DNA of 64,000 nucleotides, from the NCBI GenBank assembly GCA_963922875.1, contig CAWUJH010000005.1:310001-374000 (forward strand), given 5' to 3'. Source of the DNA: Ketobacter sp963922875 (GTDB lineage: Bacteria; Pseudomonadota; Gammaproteobacteria; Pseudomonadales; Ketobacteraceae). The notes under the pieces are model-generated. The model was not told the DNA's origin. It searched no databases and saw nothing but the letters and a program-made list of their open reading frames with translations. Position numbers and translations under genes: made by a program. Shown here in pieces: positions 1-8,836 of this stretch; the first letter of the stretch is position 1; each line of letters begins with the position of its first letter.

Positions 1-31
1 TTTATGGAGAACTGATGTAACCAGGGTTCGG

Positions 32-50
32 TAGGGCTGTTGAAGCCCTA
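32..50. repeat. Inverted repeat at the stop codon of the small gene
   Basis: TAGGGCT (32-38) and AGCCCTA (44-50) form a perfect 7-bp stem with a 5-nt loop. The right arm contains the stop codon of the minus-strand gene. No T-run follows on either strand, so it is not a standard intrinsic terminator. It may protect the 3' end of the transcript. Confidence 0.4.
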
Positions 51-410
51 ATCCTTAAACGATTCGATTAAGTCAGCCAAAACCGTGGCATTGACGGTGT
101 TTAACAGGTTGCTCATGACGTCGGTGGAACTGGGAACCCAGGGTTTCATTCCCGTAAGGTACTCAGTACGTTCTCGCAGATATTGATCCACTGTGATTTT
201 TACGGTGTCGCTATTCTCGTTTTCCAGTGCCGTGAATATTGGCTCTAGGTACTCTTGCATGATTCGGCCATACAATGCGCTTTCGCCGTGGTTGCGCATG
301 GCTTCCACCAAACCGCCCTTGAGGTCCAGTTCTGACTGGAATTTGGACACGGATTTGCGTGCTTGGCGCCGTAAACTTTCAGCGGTTTCAATAATTTCCT
401 TGTATTCCAT
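48..410 (-). CDS. Hypothetical small helical protein
   Basis: I do not recognise this family. The product is about 120 residues, rich in charged and helix-forming residues, with no signal peptide, membrane segment, cysteine cluster or nucleotide-binding motif, so a small soluble cytoplasmic protein is the best description. A GTG precedes the first ATG in frame, but the ATG at 408-410 is preferred because GGAG lies about 8 nt ahead of it. It lies downstream of rsmE on the same strand, about 60 nt away, so the two may be co-transcribed. Its stop codon falls inside a 7-bp inverted repeat at 32-50. Confidence 0.6.
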   Translation of the reverse strand: MEYKEIIETAESLRRQARKSVSKFQSELDLKGGLVEAMRNHGESALYGRIMQEYLEPIFTALENENSDTVKITVDQYLRERTEYLTGMKPWVPSSTDVMSNLLNTVNATVLADLIESFKD

Positions 411-474
411 CACCCTTTCTCCAGGATCTCATCTACCCATATCTAAGCATAGCTCAGTGACGCCAGCTTGTTGG

Positions 475-1200
475 TTAAAGATACAATTTCGAAATGAGGG
501 CGGTAACGGCTGTTTCCACAGTTAAAATTCGGGGGCCCAAGGCAATGGTGTTAAAACCACAGGCGGCTAACTTTTCCAATTCATAAGGGATAAACCCGCC
601 TTCCGGCCCCACGGCTAAAATGGATGGCTCGGAAATGGGGTTGGGGTGGGATGAGGCAGGCTCTACTGGGTGAGCGGTGAAACATCGCTTGTTGGCCGCC
701 AGAGCAGGCAGTTCGTCCTCAACAAAGGGTTTAAAGCGTTGACGAAGATGTACCCTGGGTACGAGCGTGTCGCGAGCCTGCGCAAGTCCCAGATGTAATT
801 GCTTGTTAATTTGATCAGGTTTCAAAAAGGGAGTTTGCCAATAACTTTTTTCTACTCGGAAGCTATTGATGAGGTAAATTTCTTTGACACCCAGGGTGGT
901 GCAGCTATGCAGTAAACGGCGCAACACCTTGGGTCGCGGTAAGGCGAGTAATAAGGTAACCGGTAATGGTGGCGGTGGTGGCGTAGCGTGAAGCTGGATT
1001 TCTAGTAAAGTTGATTGATCAGAAAGCTGCAGTACCCGACCCGTTCCTTGCGGGCCGTTTAGTACACCCACCCGCAATTGATCACCGATGTTAGGCTTTA
1101 TCACGGTAGCTATATGGTGGGCACGCTCGCCTTTCAGTCGCAACTGGTGTCCACCCGCTGCGGGCGGCCATTCATCGGGGAATAAAAGAATCAAATTCAT
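475..1200 (-). CDS. rsmE: 16S rRNA m3U1498 methyltransferase RsmE
   Basis: Methylates N3 of U1498 in 16S rRNA using S-adenosylmethionine; SPOUT superfamily, RsmE type. Visible signatures are the N-terminal PUA-like part with LKGERAHHI, the central ALPRPKVLRRLL segment, and the C-terminal SAM-binding knot with AVGPEGGF followed by LGPRILTVETA, which is diagnostic. The frame is open further upstream, but homologues begin a few residues before the FPDEW segment, so the ATG at 1198-1200 is used (about 241 residues); an ATG three codons upstream is an alternative. In Pseudomonas the homologue lies beside tatC. Here the carboxylase to hydrolase block separates the two. Confidence 0.93.
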   Translation of the reverse strand: MNLILLFPDEWPPAAGGHQLRLKGERAHHIATVIKPNIGDQLRVGVLNGPQGTGRVLQLSDQSTLLEIQLHATPPPPPLPVTLLLALPRPKVLRRLLHSCTTLGVKEIYLINSFRVEKSYWQTPFLKPDQINKQLHLGLAQARDTLVPRVHLRQRFKPFVEDELPALAANKRCFTAHPVEPASSHPNPISEPSILAVGPEGGFIPYELEKLAACGFNTIALGPRILTVETAVTALISKLYL

Positions 1201-1325
1201 GGCGCACATTATGCTTGCGTTTGAGCAGCGTGTCTGTAGGCTTTGCAAAGCTTTTCTAGCGCTGAAAATCGCGTGACACTATGGGATAATACCGCAAACT
1301 TTAATTTCAGTAAGAGCAGGTCAGC

Positions 1326-3053
1326 ATGGGAATACAAAAAAGGCGAGTGCCTACCCTCCAGAATCCGTTTCATGAGCCCGTTACCAAAGAATTTAAAATT
1401 CCCGGAGAAATAGCCCGGGAACCGGGTATTTACGAAGAATCCTTAAAAGTTGGATGGGACATCATGCAGCGGCCGGAAACGGCTGCAGGCGTTCCTGCTA
1501 TTGAAAAGCAACACCTTAAGAATCGGATGACGGTGTGGGAGCGGATCAAGGTTTTAACCGATAAAGATCCCATCGTGCTGTACCAAAACTGGGGCAAAAA
1601 TCTCGATGGTGCCTCAATTGTCACGGCGATTGTCAATATTGATGGCCGCGATGTAGCGCTCTATGGCCATGACTTCACGGTTAGAGCGGGCTCCATGGAT
1701 GCAACCAATGGTCGCAAGCTGGCTAATTTGATCAAAATGGCAGGCGAGCGGGGCATCCCTTTAATCGGGATGAACGACTCCGCAGGTGCTTACGTGCCAG
1801 CGGGTGTAGGCGGTCTTGATGGTTACGCGGAAGCCTTTGCTGCATTGCGTCGAATCAGTGGTGTAGTACCCAGTATCATGTGCATGTTTGGCTACAATGC
1901 CGGTGGTGGTGCTTATTTGCCTCGTCAGGGTAGCTTTATGATTCAACCGGAAAATACTTTTTTCGGTTTGACAGGTCCCGGGGTGGTTAAATCCGTACTG
2001 GGCGAGGACGTCACCGCGGACGAGCTGGGTGGGCCCGGTGTTCATGGCCAGTCTGGCGTCGTGGATTTTGTGGTGCCCGATGAAGTGGCAGCCTTGCGTA
2101 AAGCGCGCGAAATCCTACGTTATATTCCCGATAACAATCGGCAGCTAGCGCCCCACCTGGAAACCACCGATCCGATTCACAGAAAAACCTGGGATGCGGA
2201 TATTTTATTGAAAAAGGCTTTTAATTCTCCTTCCGGGTTTAACACGCCCCTGGATATTCGCATTTTAATCCAGCAAATCTGTGATCACGGAGATTACACG
2301 GAGTTTCAACAAGAGCGTGCGCAGAATACGATCTGTGCGTTCGGTCGCTTGGGCGGCAATGTGGTGGGTATTGTTGCCAATAACAGCGCTGTTTCCTCTG
2401 GCCAGATAGACATTGCCGCATCGTTTAAAAACTCGCGTTTTATTCGTTTCTGCAACATTTATAACATCCCCGTTATTTTCATTGAAGATACCACGGGTTT
2501 CTTGCCTGGTACTGATCAGGAAAAGTTAGGCATAGTTCAAGCCGGACGGGCCATGCTGGATTCCATCATCGATTTAAGGACACCCCGTATCCTGTTGATG
2601 GTGCGAAACGCGTTCGGTGGAGCCTATGCGGCTTTTAACAGCTACGCCACTGGCGCTGATGTGGTGTTGGCGTTGCCCACTACTCGCGTGGCCGTTATGG
2701 GTAACGCGGGTAAAGAGTTCGTCTATAAGAGAGAACTGCAAGCACTCCGCGCCCAGGTAAAGAGCAAGATTGAAGAGCGAACGGCGCAATTGTGCGCAGA
2801 TGGAGAATCTGCGGTCAACGCCAAGTCAACGGCAGAAGCGGAAATTGGAAATTGGTTGAAACAGCAAGAAGCTATTTATTCAACGCGCTACGAGCAAGAA
2901 CTTATGAATCCGAAAGAAGCGCTCAGTTTAGGCTCTATCTCCCAATTAGTGATGCCTTACGACGTGCGCCATAGCCTGGCTTCCAACTTGAACTTCTTGC
3001 TGCGCCATTATCAGCCTGGTCCCATGATGGGCGTGCAACGCGAATTCCACTAA
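1326..3053 (+). CDS. Acyl-CoA carboxylase, carboxyltransferase subunit
   Basis: Crotonase-fold carboxyltransferase of the biotin-dependent acyl-CoA carboxylase family (propionyl/methylcrotonyl-CoA carboxylase beta, AccD-like), which moves CO2 from carboxybiotin to an acyl-CoA. The N half carries NDSAGAYVPAGV and FGYNAGGGAYLPRQ, the oxyanion-hole glycines for one half-site. The C half carries EDTTGFLPGTDQE and RNAFGGAYAAFNS. About 575 residues is slightly longer than the usual 510-540. The biotin carboxylase/carrier gene starts 18 nt downstream, so the pair forms one enzyme and one operon. The acyl-CoA substrate cannot be read from sequence; acetyl- or propionyl-CoA are candidates. A purine-rich stretch precedes the ATG. 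Confidence 0.88.
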   Translation: MGIQKRRVPTLQNPFHEPVTKEFKIPGEIAREPGIYEESLKVGWDIMQRPETAAGVPAIEKQHLKNRMTVWERIKVLTDKDPIVLYQNWGKNLDGASIVTAIVNIDGRDVALYGHDFTVRAGSMDATNGRKLANLIKMAGERGIPLIGMNDSAGAYVPAGVGGLDGYAEAFAALRRISGVVPSIMCMFGYNAGGGAYLPRQGSFMIQPENTFFGLTGPGVVKSVLGEDVTADELGGPGVHGQSGVVDFVVPDEVAALRKAREILRYIPDNNRQLAPHLETTDPIHRKTWDADILLKKAFNSPSGFNTPLDIRILIQQICDHGDYTEFQQERAQNTICAFGRLGGNVVGIVANNSAVSSGQIDIAASFKNSRFIRFCNIYNIPVIFIEDTTGFLPGTDQEKLGIVQAGRAMLDSIIDLRTPRILLMVRNAFGGAYAAFNSYATGADVVLALPTTRVAVMGNAGKEFVYKRELQALRAQVKSKIEERTAQLCADGESAVNAKSTAEAEIGNWLKQQEAIYSTRYEQELMNPKEALSLGSISQLVMPYDVRHSLASNLNFLLRHYQPGPMMGVQREFH

Positions 3054-3071
3054 TTTTAAGGTTTCTTTGAC

Positions 3072-5951
3072 ATGACCAACGAAAACTATGCGAATAATCC
3101 TTTGGTGAACAAAGATCGACGCCGTAAACCCTCGGATTCCGAATGGGTGCGGCAGTTTGATTGCAGCGATATGAAGCCCTTGATCATCTGCCGTGGTCCT
3201 ATCCGTAAAGAGGTAATGGATATCTGGGAAGAGATGGGTATCACCGACTACGGCATTCTTCTGTCTGAAAAGGATTCCATCACCTACAACAATGCATTGG
3301 CGCCTGAATTGCGTCAAATGGCAAACCCTGATCGCATTCATCGGGTGCCTGATTATACGGGCGCGGATAAAGACGAACGGACTCAGCGGATCAATCAAAT
3401 CATCAGTATTGCCAAAGAAAATGGCCATGACTCAGTGTTCGCTGGCTATGGCTTTATGGCAGAAGATGAGGCTTTGGTCAGTGCACTGGAGCAGGCAGGT
3501 TTAAATTTTATTGGTCCCTGTTCTGCCACCGTGCGAGGTGCTGGAGCGAAGGACGAAGCCAAGCGCACGGCCACCCTTAATGACGTTTCCACTACCCCAG
3601 GTATTGATAATCTCACTGCTTTGACTTTGTTGAGCAAGGTTGGGGATCGAGGCGGTCTAAAAGCGCTTGCGGCGCAAGAAAAACTTGATGTTGACGCTGA
3701 ATGCTGGACTGAATCAGTAGCCTTGGAAATGGCTGCCGATGCCGTATTAAATGCCTCTTACCAAAAAGGAATTGATTTACTCTCCATCGATGAAATCGGA
3801 GCCGAAGCGGTAAAACGGGTGGCGGAAATGTTCGCCCGGTATCCCGAAAATCGAGTGCGTCTGAAGGCTATCGGCGGGGGCGGTGGTAAAGGCCAACGAA
3901 TCTTGCAATCGCCAGCGGCCTTTAAGGGCGAACTCGAAGAGCGCACTCGCTTGGCATCCTCGAAAGCGTCGGAAAAGCTGGTGGAGATTTTACAGGAAGT
4001 TAAAACTACGGGTGTTGGTGACAATAAAAACGTATTGATCGAATTGAACATCGAAACCACTCGGCATCAGGAAATTCAAGTGGTGGGTAATGGCGATTGG
4101 TGTACCACCTTAGGCGCCCGAGATTGCTCGCTGCAAATGCATGAACAAAAACTGCTGGAGGTTTCCCAAACCAGCGAAATGCTTGAAGCCGCCATCGCCG
4201 CGGCAGAAGCAGCCGGTAAAACCGCTGAAGCGCAATCCTTGCGTACCGACCTTGAGATACTGCTGCGGATGGAGCAAGAATCTGAACGCTTTGGTGCGGC
4301 TGTAGGTCTGGATTCGGTGTCTACCTTTGAATGTATTGTTGATCGGGATACGCATTTCTTTATGGAGATGAATACCCGGATTCAGGTTGAACACCGGGTT
4401 TCTGAACTCTGCTACTCACTGAAATTTGTAAACCCCGAAGATTCAGAAGATTACTTGGTCGTTGACTCCTTGGTAGAGGTAATGACTTTACTGGCTCGCC
4501 ATGGCTCCAAGTTGCCAAAACCACAGCGGATACCACGCCATCGAGCTTCGGTGGAAGCACGGCTAAATGCCACTAATGCGGCATTAAAGCCCCATGCGGG
4601 TGGCGTTATTGAATATTGGTCGAGCCCGTTGGCCACCGAAATTCGGGATGATCAGGGAATCAGCGCCCGTAACCCGGACACTCAACAGTTTATTAAGTAT
4701 CATTTGGCCGGCGCCTACGACAGTAATATAGCGCTGCTATTAACCGTGGGCACCAGCCGTAAACACAGTTACGAGGAAATGGCCGAACTGCTGCGCCGTA
4801 CTCGTATGAGCGGCGAGAACCTGGCAACCAATCTCAAGTTTCATTATGGATTGGTGCATTGGTTTCTAGCTGAAAACGTGCATGCCAAATCCACCACCAA
4901 GTTTGTGATGCCTTACCTAACCTTGGTGGGTCAATTGAAGCAGGCGCTAGGGGATTTCGACCTTGAATTTGCTTTCCGCCAAGCCAAAGATCATTACAAA
5001 AAGCAGATCGGAGAAGCATTTGCTGCGGACGCGGATGCTCAAGGCGCATTGCAAGCGATGGATCAGGCGTTGGAAAGAAAGCATACCTTGTTGTTGCGAG
5101 CGCTCGAAATTCTGATTGCCGATCCTCATGTGTTTTCCGGGTGGCTTAGTCTCAATAAACGCAACGTGAGCATTAATTCTGATCACGTGATCTGGTCTCG
5201 CAATCCGGTCCAGGTTCTGGATGATACGTATCATTTTTTGAATATGGATTTTCGTGCTGACTTACCTGCGGCGGAGTGTATCTGGGCGCACGATAATGAA
5301 ATACTGCAAATGGCTTTACAGTTTTACCGTGAGCTTGAGGAAAAACTACAGGAGGCCAGCTGGCCTAAACTCGTTGCTCGATTGGATGATGACACGCCAC
5401 CAGCAGGAATGGATGAAGCGACCTGGATGCAGGTTCAGTCTGCGCATCTCGGCTATCAAGCAGGTACAGAAGTGGTCAGTTGCTTGATCAAACTTGCCAA
5501 TGAAGTGGGCTTTTATGATCTCACGCTAACGGAGTCGTTGGACGTTGTGATTCCTGAGGTACTGCATGACGAAGAGCTACAGGCAAAGATGATGAAAGTG
5601 CTGGTGCCACCACCGTCCACCAGGGCGGATGAACTGGTGGCCGTGAGTGGCGGGATGTTCTATGGTCGTGAAGTTCCTGGCGCACCACCGTTCGTAGAAC
5701 CCGGTTCCCATGTTGAGGCCGGTCAACCTATCTACATTATTGAAGTTATGAAAATGTTTAATAAAGTGACGGCTCCTTTTTCATGCACTATAGATAAGGT
5801 TTTACTGGAAAATGTCGACGGCTCTATCGTCAAGCAGGGGCAGCCGCTGTTCAAGGTGACACCGGATGAAAAGCTGGAAGAGGTGGATTTAGCTCAGGAG
5901 GCTAAGCGTCGCCGGAGCCGCACTATGCAATTGATAAAGGGAATATTTTAA
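3072..5951 (+). CDS. Biotin carboxylase / biotin carboxyl carrier fusion subunit (atypical)
   Basis: Partner of the preceding carboxyltransferase. It contains an ATP-grasp biotin carboxylase and a C-terminal biotinyl domain. The glycine-rich ATP loop (LKAIGGGGGKGQR) starts near residue 265 and the metal/bicarbonate motif MEMNTRIQVEH lies near residues 430-441. The biotin-accepting lysine is K894 in EVMKM. The protein is 959 residues, against about 660-700 for usual alpha subunits. Extra length lies between the N-terminal Rossmann part and the ATP loop (roughly residues 160-260, including the segment after ATLNDVS) and in a long helical linker between the carboxylase and biotinyl domains. It could be mistaken for a carbamoyl-phosphate synthase large chain because of the ATP-grasp, but the biotin motif settles that. 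The thioesterase gene begins 19 nt downstream. Confidence 0.85.
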   Translation: MTNENYANNPLVNKDRRRKPSDSEWVRQFDCSDMKPLIICRGPIRKEVMDIWEEMGITDYGILLSEKDSITYNNALAPELRQMANPDRIHRVPDYTGADKDERTQRINQIISIAKENGHDSVFAGYGFMAEDEALVSALEQAGLNFIGPCSATVRGAGAKDEAKRTATLNDVSTTPGIDNLTALTLLSKVGDRGGLKALAAQEKLDVDAECWTESVALEMAADAVLNASYQKGIDLLSIDEIGAEAVKRVAEMFARYPENRVRLKAIGGGGGKGQRILQSPAAFKGELEERTRLASSKASEKLVEILQEVKTTGVGDNKNVLIELNIETTRHQEIQVVGNGDWCTTLGARDCSLQMHEQKLLEVSQTSEMLEAAIAAAEAAGKTAEAQSLRTDLEILLRMEQESERFGAAVGLDSVSTFECIVDRDTHFFMEMNTRIQVEHRVSELCYSLKFVNPEDSEDYLVVDSLVEVMTLLARHGSKLPKPQRIPRHRASVEARLNATNAALKPHAGGVIEYWSSPLATEIRDDQGISARNPDTQQFIKYHLAGAYDSNIALLLTVGTSRKHSYEEMAELLRRTRMSGENLATNLKFHYGLVHWFLAENVHAKSTTKFVMPYLTLVGQLKQALGDFDLEFAFRQAKDHYKKQIGEAFAADADAQGALQAMDQALERKHTLLLRALEILIADPHVFSGWLSLNKRNVSINSDHVIWSRNPVQVLDDTYHFLNMDFRADLPAAECIWAHDNEILQMALQFYRELEEKLQEASWPKLVARLDDDTPPAGMDEATWMQVQSAHLGYQAGTEVVSCLIKLANEVGFYDLTLTESLDVVIPEVLHDEELQAKMMKVLVPPPSTRADELVAVSGGMFYGREVPGAPPFVEPGSHVEAGQPIYIIEVMKMFNKVTAPFSCTIDKVLLENVDGSIVKQGQPLFKVTPDEKLEEVDLAQEAKRRRSRTMQLIKGIF

Positions 5952-5970
5952 GAAAGATGGGGGTTAACTA

Positions 5971-6420
5971 ATGAGCCACTTGGATCAGGTGCAGGCTAAA
6001 TTAAAATCCCAGGTGCCACTAATAACCCACATGGGTATAGAAGTGGTGTCTTGGGACGGCGCTACGGTTCAGATGGAGGCACCGTTAACCCCCAATTTAA
6101 ACACTCATGGCACCGCTTTTGGAGGAAGCCTCTATTGTGTAGCAGCGATGACTGGCTGGAGTTTGGTGCACCTTACTTTACTGGCTGTTGGACATGACCC
6201 CAGTGTGTGGCTGGTCAAAGGTGAGGTAGAATACAAGACTCCCGTTCGTGGCATGATTAAAGCCTCAGCGACTTTTGATGAGGAGCAACGCCAGCATCTG
6301 ATAAAAGGCTATGAGCAACGGGGTCGAGTGAAATCTACGGTCAATGTGTCCATCTTTGAGTCTGATCAGCTAGCCGTGAAGTTGGCGGCTGTGTATGCGG
6401 CCATGAAGCATGATCCCTAA
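5971..6420 (+). CDS. YiiD C-terminal-type thioesterase (hot-dog fold)
   Basis: A 149-residue protein matching the putative thioesterase domain found at the C terminus of YiiD/FabY-like proteins. Recognisable parts are the NTHGTAFGGSLYCVAAMTGW helix with the HGTAFGGS turn, and KGEVEYKTPVRG. No acetyltransferase domain is present, so this is the stand-alone form. It follows the biotin carboxylase gene by 19 nt and is probably translated from the same mRNA, which suggests hydrolysis of an acyl-CoA or acyl-carrier product linked to the carboxylase. The substrate is unknown. Confidence 0.75.
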   Translation: MSHLDQVQAKLKSQVPLITHMGIEVVSWDGATVQMEAPLTPNLNTHGTAFGGSLYCVAAMTGWSLVHLTLLAVGHDPSVWLVKGEVEYKTPVRGMIKASATFDEEQRQHLIKGYEQRGRVKSTVNVSIFESDQLAVKLAAVYAAMKHDP

Positions 6421-6498
6421 ATACACGTCCGCCAGATACTTTTCGCTTGCAAAGCATTGAGCTACAGTTAACGCTAGATCAGATGGGAGTAACACAAA

Positions 6499-7461
6499 AT
6501 GAGGGTGCTTTATCCTGAAATAAAGCCGTATAAAGAGCATAGTTTCATTGTTGATATGCCCCATCGCGTCTACGTGGAGGAATCGGGAAATCCAAAAGGG
6601 ATTCCAGTGTTGTTTATTCATGGAGGTCCTGGTGCCGGTTGTGACCCCCAACACCGACGTTTTTTCGATCCAGAAAAGTATAGAATTGTACTCTTCGACC
6701 AGCGGGGCTGCGGCCGATCATTGCCTCATGCCAGTCTAAAAAATAATACCACTCAAGACTTAGTCAACGACATCGAAACTATTCGGAAAAACCTCGGTGT
6801 TGCGCGTTGGGTGTTATTTGGTGGTTCCTGGGGTTCTACCTTGGCGTTGCTGTATGCCCAGGCATTTCCAGACTGTGTGGCCGGAATGATTTTACGGGGT
6901 ATTTTTCTCTGCCGCCAAAAAGATTTGGATTGGTTTTATAAGGACGGCGCTAATCGGATATTCCCCAATCAATGGTTGGAATTAGTGCGGCCAATTCGCG
7001 AGCACATGCGTAATAATGATGTGATCGCAGCTTATGCCAAGCTACTGAATGGCGAGAATGAACTGCAACGGATGGCGGCCGCTAAGAGTTGGGCTGCCTG
7101 GGAAGCCAGTTGCTCCACATTGCGTCCTAACCCTTCTGTGATGGGGAGTTTTAGTGAAGGTCATAGAGCGTTAAGTCTGGCAAAAATTGAAGCGCATTAT
7201 TTTTCTAATAGAGCCTTCATAAAAGAAAATCAAATCTTAGATAACATGGAAGCCATTGCTGACATTCCCGGAATTATAGTTCAGGGGCGTTATGATATGG
7301 TGTGTCCCATGGATCAAGCGGTGGAGTTACACCACTGTTGGCTAAATTCTGAATTGAATATTATCCGGGATGCTGGCCATGCGAGTTGTGAGCCTGGTAT
7401 CGTTGATGCTTTGGTTAAGGCTGCGGATGATATGGCCAAGAAAAATCACGATTTAGCGTAA
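6499..7461 (+). CDS. pip: Prolyl iminopeptidase (proline aminopeptidase)
   Basis: Alpha/beta-hydrolase of peptidase family S33 that releases N-terminal proline from peptides in the cytoplasm. The oxyanion segment HGGPGAG is at residues 41-47, the FDQRGCGRS motif at about 67-74, and the nucleophile elbow GGSWGS has the catalytic serine at 110. An Asp in RYDMVCP and a His in AGHASCE near the C terminus complete the triad. Length (320) matches the family. GGGAG lies ahead of the ATG. The dtd gene starts 12 nt after its stop, the same pip-dtd pairing seen in other gammaproteobacteria, so co-transcription is likely. Confidence 0.93.
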   Translation: MRVLYPEIKPYKEHSFIVDMPHRVYVEESGNPKGIPVLFIHGGPGAGCDPQHRRFFDPEKYRIVLFDQRGCGRSLPHASLKNNTTQDLVNDIETIRKNLGVARWVLFGGSWGSTLALLYAQAFPDCVAGMILRGIFLCRQKDLDWFYKDGANRIFPNQWLELVRPIREHMRNNDVIAAYAKLLNGENELQRMAAAKSWAAWEASCSTLRPNPSVMGSFSEGHRALSLAKIEAHYFSNRAFIKENQILDNMEAIADIPGIIVQGRYDMVCPMDQAVELHHCWLNSELNIIRDAGHASCEPGIVDALVKAADDMAKKNHDLA

Positions 7462-7472
7462 ATAAAAATTGG

Positions 7473-7910
7473 ATGAAAGGGCTTATTCAACGGGTCAACC
7501 AAGCTTCTGTAACCATCGACAATCAGGTTGTGGCAGACATAGGCACTGGCATTTTACTGTTGCTAGGGGTTGAGAAAACCGATTCCAGCACCAGCGCAGA
7601 AAAACTGTTGCACCGGGTTTTGAATTACCGAATATTTAGTGACGCCCAAGGTAAAATGAATCGATCCCTGCTGGATGTGCAGGGCGAATTGCTGGTAGTG
7701 TCTCAGTTCACTCTGGTGGCAAATACTCAAAAAGGTTTGCGACCCAGTTTTTCCAGCGCGGCTTCTCCGGAACAGGGCGCTGCATTGTATCGATATTTTA
7801 TTGAGTATGCTGCCGGTCAGGTTCATAAGTTGGCCCATGGGCAATTCGGCGCCGATATGAAGGTATCCTTAATTAATGATGGTCCAGTGACTTTTTTGCT
7901 AGAGGTCTAA
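7473..7910 (+). CDS. dtd: D-aminoacyl-tRNA deacylase
   Basis: Hydrolyses D-aminoacyl-tRNA (and glycyl-tRNA-Ala), keeping D-amino acids out of translation. The 145-residue length and motifs are typical: start MKGLIQRVNQASV, the active-site stretch SQFTLVANTQKGLRPSF, and the C-terminal NDGPVTF containing the cross-subunit Gly-cisPro. It follows pip closely and precedes the membrane hydrolase by 24 nt on the same strand. Confidence 0.95.
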   Translation: MKGLIQRVNQASVTIDNQVVADIGTGILLLLGVEKTDSSTSAEKLLHRVLNYRIFSDAQGKMNRSLLDVQGELLVVSQFTLVANTQKGLRPSFSSAASPEQGAALYRYFIEYAAGQVHKLAHGQFGADMKVSLINDGPVTFLLEV

Positions 7911-7934
7911 AAGGGAAGTTTAGGGAGAATTCCA

Positions 7935-8831
7935 ATGCCTAACACTTTGGCTCATATTGGATTCCAGACGCTATTTCTGAAAGCTATCACCAAAGGCTTG
8001 GATATTCGCTGGATACTTTTAGGTTGTATCATTCCAGATTTGCCGTGGATTATTCAGCGGCTTGTGAAGTCGGCAATTCCGGCTGTAGATCAGTTAGAGC
8101 TGCGATCCTATGTGGTGGTCCAGTCTAGTTTGCTGTTTTGTATTATTGCCAGCCTTGGGTTTGCTTTGCTTGCGCAGCGCATACCCCGTACATTCGCTAT
8201 GCTGGGCTTGGGGTGCTTGTTGCATTTGTTGCTGGATGCCAGTCAAACAAAATGGGCTAATGGCGTCCACTTGTGGGCACCTTGGGATTGGTCATTGCTG
8301 AACTTTGGCTGGTATTGGCCTGAATCCTGGGTGACCTATACTCTAACGGCGCTGGGGCTTGGAGTATCCCTTCTGTATTGGCGCTCCGCGCTGCAGACGC
8401 CATTATTGCTAGTGCTTAATGGTCCCAGACTTTTGTTGGCCAGTGTCTGTTGCGTCGCTTATCTTGTTTTTCCTGTTTATTTTTCCGATGCTGTGTACGC
8501 GGCTAATAATCACTATATTGGTACCCTGTCTTTAGCCGATCGCAAAGGTCAGTATTTGGAGTTCGATCGTAAGTCTTATCAAGTAAATTCTGCGGGCGAA
8601 GGGGTGGTGGATCTATTTGGCGAGCAAATTATAGTGCGCGGAGTGTCAGCGCTAGAACATGACCTCTCAGGTAAAGCCGTATTTGAGAACAATAATACTT
8701 TATTGGTTTCTCATTACCACATGCATCCTGCGGGTGTGCGAGATGCTTTCTCCCTTATCGGATTATGTTTTATTTTGAGCGCTTTTGTGGGAGGCATAGT
8801 CCAGTTCTATCGACAGTCAGATAAACATTAA
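7935..8831 (+). CDS. Membrane-bound metal-dependent hydrolase (YdjM/DUF457-like)
   Basis: An inner-membrane protein of about 298 residues with several hydrophobic segments. The N terminus has the pattern of this family: a histidine near the start (NTLAHIGFQ), then IIPDLPW, and later LLHLLLDASQTK with conserved H and D that may bind metal. Hydrophobic stretches at roughly residues 60-75, 85-100, 130-150 and 265-285 look membrane-spanning. The C-terminal third contains a soluble beta-rich portion. AGGGAGAAT upstream is a good ribosome site. It ends 5 nt from the end of tatC on the opposite strand. No specific function is established. Confidence 0.6.
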   Translation: MPNTLAHIGFQTLFLKAITKGLDIRWILLGCIIPDLPWIIQRLVKSAIPAVDQLELRSYVVVQSSLLFCIIASLGFALLAQRIPRTFAMLGLGCLLHLLLDASQTKWANGVHLWAPWDWSLLNFGWYWPESWVTYTLTALGLGVSLLYWRSALQTPLLLVLNGPRLLLASVCCVAYLVFPVYFSDAVYAANNHYIGTLSLADRKGQYLEFDRKSYQVNSAGEGVVDLFGEQIIVRGVSALEHDLSGKAVFENNNTLLVSHYHMHPAGVRDAFSLIGLCFILSAFVGGIVQFYRQSDKH

Positions 8832-8836
8832 GGGTT

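Noticed and set aside
2946..3428. 160-codon open frame antisense to the carboxylase junction
   Set aside because: It lies opposite two well-supported genes, has no recognisable domain and reads as a shadow of their codon usage.
3072..5951. Carbamoyl-phosphate synthase large subunit
   Set aside because: Only one ATP-grasp domain, and a clear biotin-accepting EVMKM motif at the C terminus beside a carboxyltransferase gene.
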